A stretch of DNA of 64,000 nt from Casuarius casuarius. Taxonomy: Eukaryota > Chordata > Aves > Casuariiformes > Casuariidae. The notes under the pieces were generated by a model. It was not told the DNA's origin and ran no database searches. It worked only from the letters and a program-made list of their open reading frames with translations. Each line of letters starts with the position of its first letter. Position 1 is the stretch's first letter. The DNA lies in contig PTFA01000399.1 in assembly GCA_003342895.1 (NCBI GenBank), forward strand, positions 447,501 to 511,500, read 5' to 3'. This document shows positions 14,047 through 24,300 of this stretch, one piece after another. Made by a program: the position numbers and the translations under genes.

Positions 14047-14141
14047 GGCCCCAATTCTGCAAGGCTCCAGCTTCTGTATCTTCATCAGTGGGATTGCTTG
14101 CATCTGTGTAAAGGAAAGGATGCCAGCTCAGAATTGGGGCC
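14047..14141. repeat. Palindromic ancient repeat (MITE-like), about 95 bp
   Basis: GGCCCCAATTCTG at 14047-14059 is the exact reverse complement of CAGAATTGGGGCC at 14129-14141, so the element has 13-bp arms around about 69 bases. 'Gcccca..ctgcaa' and 'ttggggcctgcaaa' words at the ends of short palindromes resemble old non-autonomous repeats that I recall as common in turtles, crocodiles and birds. The arms are directly visible. The family assignment is from memory and no family name is claimed. It could have been a DNA-transposon relic. Confidence 0.6.
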
Positions 14142-17100
14142 TGCAAAGCTGGTCTATCTGCTAAATGAAACTGTTTTACCATTTGTCTGGTTCGTTAGTC
14201 ATACTTTATCAAAGCTAAGCCTGAGTGGTCATTTTCATCTGAAACTTTTTTTACTGTTAAGAACTGCCTGTCTTCAAAATTGAACTAAAGCTGTTATTAA
14301 TGCAACTGGAGACACACTATTTTTGTGCTAACTTAGATATTAGCCTTGCTCCTTAGCATTTCTAAAATTAAGCTGGCATGAAAGTCCAAGAAAGCAAATC
14401 AGCACTAAACTCAAGGTCAGCATAAAACATTCAGATCACTCCACAAAGGAAAAAAGGGAAGAGTCATATAATTTAAGAACACACTTCCGTGTCTGCAAAA
14501 AAGAAAGTGCACAATCTGGGTAGCAAAGGAAAGATGGATTTTTGCTCTAGTGCAGATCAACTAATTTTCTTTTCTTTCCCATCTGTCCTCCATGTGAGTC
14601 TGTCCACATGAAAAATCCCACTTGGTGAAGCCCCACAGGGATGGCATCCATATCACAGCAAATGCTGGGACCATTCATCACTTTGGTGCCTGGGATAATT
14701 TTACAATAACCTTGGCAGGCATACTTCTACGAAAGATAATTTTCAGCTCTAGGCCTGAAACCAGATTAGATATTGTTGTTTAATCACCAACACAGTCATA
14801 TTCCCAATGCTCTTCAGTGAAGTTTCTTTGCGCTGCATATTTGTTCGTTTTAGTATTACACTTTGGATGCCTAAATGGTCTGCCTATAAACTTCTCTGAG
14901 ATGTTCTAGTATTAATTTTGGACAAAAACAAAAGGGGTAAAATTCATGTGATGTAATTAGTCAAACTGTGATTGAGTTGAGATTAGAGTTTGTCAAATAT
15001 TTAAAGTTCCTGCCCTTCATAAACAGGATAAAGGACAAAAAGTACAGGTTCGGAGTAATCCCACCCAGAATAGGTGAGTAACAATGGAGCTTTCAAAAGA
15101 AAGTTCACATATGTCTGCGTGACAGTGAGATTTATGATTAGTCTGAGTTGTTCACTTCAAAGTATTTTTAAGGATGATTATTGTAAAATAGAGCAAGGAA
15201 GAGTGATTTTCACATTTTGAAGAAAGAAAAATTATCACTGAAAATTATCCACAAAATCAGAATGGAAGAACGAACTAAAGTCACTCAAATTTGTTTTCGG
15301 TTTAAAACTGATGGCATACAGATATTTCTAGAATAGGAGAGTAATGGTAAAATGAGGTAAATTTCTTACGTTGTGTTATTTGTCTCTACTTGGTTTCGTA
15401 ATAGCCTGCTGCTATTAATGTCTGGTGTTCCCTAAGGTTGTTGAAAACTGTGATCAGACTCTAATGAGAACAGGATCAGGGCCTCTGTAAGTGCACTAGA
15501 AGCCTCTGTCAGACTTTTTATTTTAACCAGAGGCATGAAAAAATCTCTACCTTTTTCAAAAGTCATTGAGTAATAAGTGTGAAAGAAATGTAGTCTAGAA
15601 GTATTTGTATTTTCAAAGAATAGTTTTGAGTACCACTGTGCAAAGTTTTCACTATGAAATTTGTAACCATTAAGAACATGCTGGCCATGGCTAGAAGCTC
15701 ACTCCCTATTTTTTGAAACGTTAAGGAAACCATGGCCCATTCTTGCTGAATGTAAGCTGATTTATGCAAGTGAAGACAATTGGTTCTCAGTAAGCAATCA
15801 TCAAATTCAAAGTGAAACTCCAGAGCTTTGAACCAACATGACCCGAAGCAGAAACTAGCATTCACACCAACCCTTGCAAGGCAAAATTGCTGAGTTCGGA
15901 AGAAATATCGGCAATGGCTGGTATATCTAAATACTCAGGGAAAAAAAATGGTTTCATGAGTATCAGCAAAACAAACTCATTATTTTTAATTTATGAAATT
16001 AAAAATGGTGGTTTGGCACCCTCCCATCCCTAGAAAAAATTCCATATTGTAGAATATTTTGTGAGAAATATAGTAATAAACAGATACTCATTTTTCCTAG
16101 GCAACAGGATCTAAATATTGACTAGAATGCACGTATGCTAGTATTTGCTCACAGGAGTATAACAGAGGGTATGCAGAAATGCAAATATTCCTTCTAGTGA
16201 ACATGTGTGGTAACAAGCAGATTAATTTCTGTGTGTGAATCCCATTAGATTTTTTTTCAAAACTAAATGTGGAGCCACATCTTCAAGTATTGGAAACTCA
16301 GTGATGTTCAGTCTGATCCGTGGAAAGTAGTCTGGTCAGACAAAGTTAGTATTACTCTTCAGAGGGGTTATAAATTTGCCTACAGAGAGGCCTCTGTAGG
16401 TGTATCATCTGACACAGATGTATACAAGGCTAACCATTCTGATAAAGGATAGGGTCACTTCTTGCTTCTGTAGACCAAATATATTATACCCGTCAGGTCT
16501 TGTATTTCTTCCACACATCGCTGTGTGCCACTGTCCCATCTCTCTGTTTCTTAGATGCTTCATTTCAGGAGGCTTTCGCCATCCTTGCAGCTGCATGAAT
16601 GGCACTTCTCCTGTTTCCCACCATTCTCCATTCCCACTGTTTTTGTTTCTTTTCTCTCTGTCTGAGAAAGACCATTCAGGGTGTCAACATAGTAGCCTCT
16701 GCTGAGATGAAGGGCTCATTTGAGCTCACAGGATTTTTTTTTTTTTTAACAGTTAGAAAGCTCTAACGGACCTTGATTTCCATAGCCAAAAATTAGTTTT
16801 GTGGGAAATCATTGGAGTAAAGCAACTGGATTAAAACCAGACTGACTGAATTTAAAATAAAACAGCTAAAAGGAGTCATCGCTGTATGCAGTCATTTGCA
16901 ACAGATCCCAGAGTTTTCTGTTACAGTCTATCCTTTCCAAAGGTTTGGAAGGAATACAGAAAATCTTCACTAATAAAGTTCACACATGGTACAAGGGTTG
17001 TACATGTGAAGTGCTCATACAGGGAGCAATCTAGACTTCTCAATAAACTGCACATCAGAAAACAACAGATATTATCGGTGGGAACACAGGATTGACAGAA

Positions 17101-18639
17101 CCTTTTTAATGACTGAGTTGAGCCACATATAAGTATCTCCTGCACTTCTTCACAAGTCATTCTAGCTCTAGGAAGCAGCTTTAGGGTGACTGTGATCTAT
17201 AAATTGTTTTCCAGCTTTTTAGCTGCTTCCAGTTGAGCTGCTACCATTCCTACTTGTTAGAATGCAGGTGTAGTGAGTTGTCTTGCTACTCTGTACAGAC
17301 ACTGGGAAGAGTTTGGAATCACTACTGCTAAATGTTGTTGGTGCTTCTCCACCTCCTTCTGGGGGAAACCAAATTACTTTCTGCATTGTACAAAGAATTA
17401 TGCTGTGCCCTGTCACATTAGTCATGTCAGGACTTTGTAGACTTGTTTTCTAACAAATCATCCCTTCATGCCTCCTCACCGACCTTGTACCAAAGTATTA
17501 GCACCTGACCACTGTGGTGAGCTTCAGTGGTCCAAAATCAAGAGGCTGGCATAAAATTCATGAAATTGTAGAATTATAATATCTATTTCTGTAAAACTTG
17601 AGTGTATATGGCAGGAACAAGGAGAGAGAAAGTAGTCTCTTCTATCTCTGGCAGCACATGAGTATTGCTCCAAGGCCAGGGCTCCTGAGTGATTGAGTGA
17701 TGCCATTCAGCCTTCAAAGAGCACTGTTTATTTTCTCAGGGGAGGGGACTGGCTGTAAAAAAGTTGAGAACCACTATCCTGTAAATGTTGAGTTCTGTAT
17801 TATAAGAAATTTGGCAACCATCCCCATTCGGTTGCAAAGAATTTTAGCAAAATGAAATAACTGGAATTTGAAGCCAGATAAAATCAAATCTGAAATAGGA
17901 TGCATATTTTTACCAGTGGTCGTAATTATTTATTGGAGCCACCTGTCAAAGGTTATGGTAGATTTCCTAACACCTGAAATCTTTCAACAAAGGCTTAGTT
18001 ATGTTAGTGCTTATCTCTTGTTCAGCCAGAGGTTATGAGCAGCGTTATGCAGAAAATCAGATTAGAAACTCATGATGGGCCGTTATGGCCATAAAGGTAC
18101 ATGGAAGTCAGTGGCACCAGTCTACAAGAATCAGTGATTTTGTTCAAGGCTGAAACTTCTAAAGGCAGATTTCTGTCTCCTGTTCTGAGTGATGGATGCA
18201 GTTCAATTGATGTGACTTCAATAGCTTCAGTGGAAGTGCAGGATTTGATACAAGGACATTTCAGATCTGTCTGTTTTTACAGAAGCATGATTGCCGCTTA
18301 ATCACAAGGTTTTTTACCTTGAGAAGCTTGTTACCACAAGTATTTATTGTGAGGGGCAAGCATTTTTCTCTTGAGAAGAAAGAAGAAAAAGGAAAAAAAA
18401 GGGGGGAAAGTGCATTTTGAAATTATAAATGCAGCTGACTGGTTTCACTCTGCTCAATAGAGAAATCTGTTTTAAAAGAATATAAATATCTGATTCAGTA
18501 ACCAAAAATAAATAGCTGATTACTAGTAATCAAGCCCAAATACCCTGGCTAAGGATGCTGAAGAACTCTGAGAACAGCTTTTTTTGCAAAGGGGTGAGGA
18601 TACCTCACTCTCTTTCTTTCAAGTTGCTGTACACCATAC
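14142..18639. other. Non-coding stretch, nothing recognised
   Basis: Unique-looking DNA with a T14 run at 16734-16747. Around 13840-13920 and 15460 there are short words faintly like old SINE pieces, but not enough to call. Short open frames on both strands look random. Confidence 0.55.
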
Positions 18640-18990
18640 TGAGTAGAATCCCACAACTTTACAGGTGGAGCCACATTGCAGCTAGTGACACAGACAGATG
18701 ACATATTTATTAGCTTGTCAAAGCTTCCCCTGTTTATGGAAGACTCACCCAGCTAAACAAAACAGTCTGCTTCCCATTGGCTAATTGAGCTGGCTCCTGT
18801 TGAGAGTCTCAGCAAAGTGCTTGATGAGGCATAAAATGATGATTAATTAATTTACTGCTCAGTTGATCATCAAACTGAGAGGTTTATGATTCTCACAGCG
18901 GTCAACACTCTCTCTTCAATGTGCAACAGCATGAGCAGCCTTCACTGTGGCCTGCTGCTGCCTTTGCTATGACCTGAGATATGGTGGCTT
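18640..18990. promoter_or_regulatory. Candidate conserved regulatory element (enhancer-like)
   Basis: The segment is non-repetitive and of balanced composition. It is dense in words typical of developmental enhancers: CCATTGGCTAATTG (CCAAT-box and homeodomain core) around 18775, a TTAATTAATTTA homeodomain-type run at 18843-18854, and a near-palindrome TTGATCATCAA just after it. No open frame of note crosses it. The call rests only on sequence texture; conservation across species was not tested. Confidence 0.3.
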
Positions 18991-19272
18991 AACTCAGGGG
19001 AAATGGAAAAAAAAATAAGGGAAAAGTTTCAAAAGGGATGTACTCATCAGCCTCTTTCAGAGAGGCTTGTGAGTGCCAGAATGCTTCTCACAAAGGGGCT
19101 TTTCATATCTCAGCATTAATCAAAGCTAGTTTGCTGGATATTATTTTGGTTCAATGGACTACAGAAGAAATCCCTTAAAAATAACAGTTTCTTCTCTGAT
19201 AATGTGGCTAAACATCAGAATTAGAATGAAGTTGCGTAGAGATAGGGCTACACAGTTACAATTATAAGTGTG

Positions 19273-19305
19273 GGGTTCTCTCTTTCTTTCTCTTTTTTTT
19301 TTTTT
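19273..19305. repeat. Pyrimidine tract (CTTT)n followed by T13
   Basis: TTCTCTCTTTCTTTCTC runs into a T homopolymer at 19293-19305, followed by TTGCAGG about 10 bases later. The arrangement mimics a splice acceptor (polypyrimidine then AG), but no open coding sequence of interest follows. It is treated as a microsatellite-type tract. Confidence 0.6.
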
Positions 19306-19456
19306 AATCTTGCAGGTGAATTTTAGTCATTTAAAACTCCTCAAAACCTTAAAAAAATTAGGCTGAGGATGTGAAGATTTAACAAGATGTATTCTGTGTA
19401 TGGTGGGCACCACATTTGAAAACACTATTCAAAAAGCACATTTTTACTTGTGCATG

Positions 19457-19476
19457 CACTTGCATATGTGCAAGTG
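19457..19476. repeat. Short perfect inverted repeat (hairpin-forming)
   Basis: CACTTGCA at 19457-19464 and TGCAAGTG at 19469-19476 are exact reverse complements around a TATG loop. The flanks repeat related words: TGCATGCA just before, and TTGCATATG at 19460-19468 and 19479-19487. An octamer-type ATTTGCAT is at 19512-19519. The stem is only 8 bp, so it does not resemble a microRNA precursor. Confidence 0.65.
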
Positions 19477-21289
19477 TTTTGCATATGTTTTTTAAGTGCA
19501 AACTTTTAAATATTTGCATTATGGTAATATTCTAACTCCTCTCTGAAATTTTAATGTGGTGTCCAGCATGTATTTACTATGTGAGTACAGCTAAATTCTG
19601 CTTAGTTTCAGTCATTTAATTTCAGAATAACACCAGATGAATGAATATACATATAAGAAAGTAATTAAATCCAGTTGTCAGCCTGTCAGACAGTATATTT
19701 TCTACCAGCTACTTGGTCCAAATTTTCATGTCAGCTGTGTGGCAGGTCATACTCATTAGCCCAAGGACATGTATACACCAACACATACATATTTAGAAAA
19801 TAACTTTTCTTACTTTTCTTTAAGACTGTCACCAGAGTTACCAGATGAACTGGAATATACTAGAAAAGATTCTCTAAATGTCCACATACCTGGGTGGAAA
19901 ATAAATGATTTGCATGTATAATCGGACAGGAGGGAGGGTCAGTTGGCAAATTAAACTTTTCTCCAAATATGTATAACCTCAGCTTAGATGGGTTTAAGGC
20001 TGGGAAGAACCCAGACAGAAAATGAAGCTGTTTAATATAACTACAGTCACTTTATTTGCATCAAAAGAACAATGAGAACAATACACAAGAACAAAACAGA
20101 ATTGAGATAGTACAGTCAATAGGTCCTTTGTTTCTGATCTACATTTGTTTTTTGATTCAGTCTTTAAGAAGCTTAGTCTGGCTTAGATAAACTGGGGAAA
20201 ATTGTCTCTTCTCAGCAAAGTAATGCATATAAAACTGAGTTTTCATATTTACACAGAACATGCTATAATACAAGAAAAGAGCTCAGAAAGAAACAGTAGA
20301 AAACCAATAAATTCTGATAGAGGAATTTAATGACAAGAAAAAAAAGGGATGGAAAACAGTGCGTAAAGTAGGATGAAATATCAAGATGTTCCAAAAACAC
20401 ATGCCCTGGTCAAGAAATGGAGTATAATATGTCTCAAAGGGCAATGTAAATCACTAGATAATATGGTCCCATTCAAATAACATGATTTTTCTCATACTTC
20501 AAATGCAACATATCTATCTTTGGGAGAAGGTGTATCAGCCATACTTACAGGTAAGAAATGATTTTCAAACTGTTGAGGAGCAACAATGGACAAATATTTG
20601 GTGTGAACATCAGTGACTTGATGTGACGGAGTAGGCTGATATTTACTCTCTGGTGTGTAAACAGGGAACAGTTATTAAGCATTTGAGGTTTTTCTAACTT
20701 CTAAAAATGGGACTGTTACACAGGTCTTATAAAAAGGCATTCTGAAAATAAATTTCTGAGCCATGTTCCAGCCAATGAGATAGACTTATTGTCACCTGAT
20801 ACAAGCTGTATGCTGCTTGTTGCTTTCAGATTTGTTAAAGTGCCACTGAATCCATCTTAGAGGTGTGATTACAATATTTACTAACTTGACCACAAAAGAA
20901 TATAGGTACCAGAGAAGGCAGAAGTTAATTGCTGACTCTGTCATAGTCAGATATTGATTGTTGGGTAGCTATATTTCTTTTGGGCATCTTTTATTCTAGT
21001 TTTATTTTACCACTCTCATGAAAAGATAATCACACAATGGAAGTCCTGCAGCTCAGTCTGCTGTGGACATTTTAGGGGTAAAAACTTGTTCATCTCTAGT
21101 CTCCCTGATTTTTTCCCCACTGTTCTTAAGTATTGTCACAATGTAAAATTCATTGTTCTGTAATCATGCCTGCTTTCTCTCAGATTTTTTTTTATGATCC
21201 CCTTTTGAGGATCTGTGCAAGGATGCATAGTGCTTCACTTTTATAGCTTAATAAAATGTAATGGCAACCCCCCCTCCGCCAAAAGCATT
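19477..21289. other. Non-coding stretch, nothing recognised
   Basis: AT-rich unique-looking sequence with short random open frames and a C7 run near 21269. No repeat family, RNA gene or exon candidate was seen. Confidence 0.55.
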
Positions 21290-21478
21290 AGCTAATCTGG
21301 TTGACTACCTTTGAAACATAGGCTGTAGAATTTCACCTGGTTATCCCTGCACTAAGCAGAATAATGTGTATTTGACTACACTGTATCTTCCAGATGGATA
21401 TCTAGTTTGGATTTGAAGACATCAAAGGCCACTTCCCTGACAGTTTTGAAAACATCAAAGAGCACTCAGCTTGTGGAA
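21290..21478 (-). mobile_element. Old, highly diverged CR1 LINE fragment (3' region)
   Basis: Read on the plus strand, a series of words follows the complement of the turtle/crocodile-type CR1 3' region in the right order: CTAATCTG, then GTAGAATTTCACC, then a TCCTGCA-like block, then ATATCTAGTTTGGATTTGAAGA with CATCAAAGGCC (compare 'catccaatcttgatttgaagatttcaagtg'). The copy is therefore on the minus strand. It is far more diverged than the two CR1 copies at 36.9 and 46.0 kb, which suggests an early archosaur insertion. No reverse-transcriptase coding part is visible. Confidence 0.6.
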
Positions 21479-21836
21479 GATAAAAGAAAAATGAGCTAAT
21501 TGCCTGGATGCTAAAGGGAAATTTTCAGCAAATATTTTGGTCCTATTCTGGCTTTTAAAAATCTGGCTTACTAAAAAGACTGCAAACCATTATTACACAA
21601 GTAAGTAAAATTGGCTTTCTTTTTTTAGATCTGGGCCTCATATGGTACACAAACAAGTCTGGTGGGGAGGAATTTTTAAAAAAGCAGAAAAAAAATAAGA
21701 TCCACCATTGTCTACCACTAGCAATTTTTGTAAAGGACAGGCTGAAGCAGAAGAAAGTGATCTGGGTCACTGTGAATGTTGAATATATTGAACCTTCTTA
21801 GTTAAGTTGTAAGCTAGGAAAATTGAACAATAAATT

Positions 21837-21931
21837 GGAGAAAAGGGGAGGGGAGGGGAGGGGAGGGGAGGGGAGGGGAGGGAAGGGGAGAGGAGGGAAG
21901 GGAAGGGGAGGGAAGGGGAGGGAAGGGGGAG
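21837..21931. repeat. 95-bp pure purine tract, (GGGGA)n then (GGGAAGG)n-like
   Basis: No C or T occurs from 21837 to 21931. The first part is about eight GGGGA units. The second part degenerates into GGAAGGGGAGG units, followed by GTCAGTGAGTGAGGGAGGGA. Many runs of three or four G make the plus strand a strong G-quadruplex candidate, and the mirror symmetry could allow triplex formation. Length is likely polymorphic. Confidence 0.95.
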
Positions 21932-24213
21932 TCAGTGAGTGAGGGAGGGATCTATAACATTTTCAATTATAAGTTTCCTAATGTAGTAGCATATCAATCC
22001 ACATGAGATGCCAGCAGATGATGCTGATTCTTTAGAACCGGATCTTGAGAACTGCTGCTCTGCAGGGCACTGGATACTCTGTTTTCTGAGCCAACTGCTG
22101 CTTTAGCATCTATTCCAGCTTCAACTGCTGAAATAAAAAGTATGATACTGTGGAATCATCCTAAAAATCTGATGGATGGTCCCATACCAATCTCAAAACT
22201 ATATTACAGCTGAAAGCCAAGCTCAGGATACATATGTTGACATAGTTTAAGATGTTATAAACATACATGCTTTTAAATTAATATTTCCTTAAAAACAATG
22301 GTTGAAATGAAAAGGTTACACATAATATGAAGCTCAAAACGTTGAAGTTTCAGAAATTTCAGAGATTAAAATTTAAGATTATGCTGCTCTTATGTGCCAT
22401 AATAGTCATGGGTAAAAAGGTGTTCTGGTTAGCTGAACTTAGTCTTTATTGGTAGGAGGTCCAGCCATAGTTCAGCCATCTCAGTGGGAATTAAAGAACA
22501 GCTCTCTTCCCTTCACACTCTTTCATAGCAAAAACAACATTAAAATATCTACTTCTACTAATAAGTGTGGTTTGTATAATATTCCATCTTTGTATTTTAC
22601 CTTTTTAGATCACACATTGTACTTTCCTACTTACATGTGGAAATGAGTAATAAGAAAACATTTCTCAGGAATTTAATTAGTTAGTAACATGGTAGAGCAG
22701 ACATGCTGCATGCATAAAGATATAAATTGTGGCTAAATTAAGTCTTTGCATCCTATCTTTGGCCTTTTTTGAGAGCATTCAGTTTTGCACTTGGATAATC
22801 ATCCAGAACATTTATTTGGTTCTAGGACTAAAGTGTCCCTAAGAACTATACATACTTCAGTAGTAGCTTACAACCTTTTAGCTGGCATGGACATAGGGGC
22901 TCTCTGATAGCTTAGCAGTGCTTGAAATCAAGAGTTTTGAGATGAGACCAGACTATAGTGTTGAAAGTATTCTCAAAAGTGTGGAAAGCAGAATCAAGAA
23001 TATTAAAAAAAATGAAATACATTTCACAGAATGAGAAGAAACGGTGCTTCAGACAAAATGAGGAAAGTGTTTCCTACCTGCATGTCTGAAAAGAGTGTGA
23101 AATACTTTTCTTAAAGTCTTGTCTCATAGATTGACCCTGATGAACTATTACTCACTGCAGCAGTTAGGAAATAGTTTAAAATGAATGAAGGCTTTGCTTG
23201 GTTTTGCCCAGGTACTTGTGAGATTTTATCCCCATAGAATGTGACTTGCTTAGCAAGGAAAGACTCATGACAGTTAATTTAATAATTCACCCTAATGGTC
23301 TGGTGATAGTTCACATTATTTACAAACATCCTTCTGTTAATTGCATTCTTCTGGCAGTAGGTTCAGCAGTGGACCCTGGACAGCTCCTGCCAGAGCAAAC
23401 TGCCTTGTGACCTTTCCTATGCTACGTTCATATGATATAGCCACATTGGCTTTGTGAAACCACGATTTTTGTCAGATAGCATTAACAACTGACAGATTTG
23501 CCATTGAACATCCTGTTAAAATATGGCATTTAATTTGTTGAAAAAAATCTTTCTCATTCACTGAACTGAACTACCAGTCTTTAAGAAAGTTAGCCTCCTA
23601 TTAAACGGTCTGTTAAAGCTCCCACTAGAAGAAGTGGGAAGGGAAGCAGAAAACACACCTTACAGTCTAATTTGGGAAGCACTGTAGTTAAATCCGCAAG
23701 GGCATAGCATGCATCTTCTGGGGAAGGAATGAGTAGAATGGACAAAATGAAGTTGCAGGGGAAAAGAAAGATTACTATTATAAATAACTTATTTGATGTG
23801 GATCTGAAAAAAAGACAGATTGGTGTGAGAGGTGATCCAGCTTAGCATTTAGAAAACAACACAATTTGCTATGTATTTATGATCTGATTTACTGAATCTT
23901 GAACATTCCTTCCAATCCTTGTAATAACATTAAATCAGTCAGAAATCATTTCATGAAAATAAAATCAGTGTGCAAAAAATGATGTAAAATTAAACAAAAA
24001 TACAAAATCTAGTAATTGAAATAGATAGATTTTAGGTCATCAGCTTATATGTCTACTTGCTCTGAGTGACATTTCATTCTACACAGAGTTCCCTGATCTA
24101 AATCTCTTGTTATTCAATTTCAGTAAGATTATCAGAATGGGAATGATATATTTCAAAGGAGATGGCAAGATGACTTCATCAATTTCTTTTCATTTTTTTA
24201 TTAAATGATACCA
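21932..24213. other. Non-coding stretch, nothing firmly recognised
   Basis: AT-rich unique sequence. The part at about 23340-23560 is less AT-rich and reads like possibly conserved non-coding DNA, but nothing specific was found. No exon or repeat call is made. Confidence 0.5.
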
Positions 24214-24300
24214 GTCTTTGGACCAGGACCCCACTTACAAAGGCACAATGCAGTACAAAACAATATTTTTGTCCCACCAAATTTACAGTACAAGGAGAGC
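24214..24300 (+). repeat. Ancient amniote interspersed repeat, copy A
   Basis: Words occur in the same order as an old repeat that I recall as abundant in turtles and crocodilians: TTTGGACCAGGACCCCA at about 24217-24233, then GCACAATGCAGTACAAAACA (compare 'gcactgtacaaacaca'), then GTCCCACCAAATTTACAGTA. It shares the 'caggaccccat..tgtacaaa..' part with the copy at 49524-49645. The family name is not claimed. Divergence is high. Confidence 0.5.

Noticed and set aside
19273..19320. Polypyrimidine tract followed by TTGCAGG as a splice acceptor
   Set aside because: No meaningful open frame follows; best explained as a simple pyrimidine repeat.
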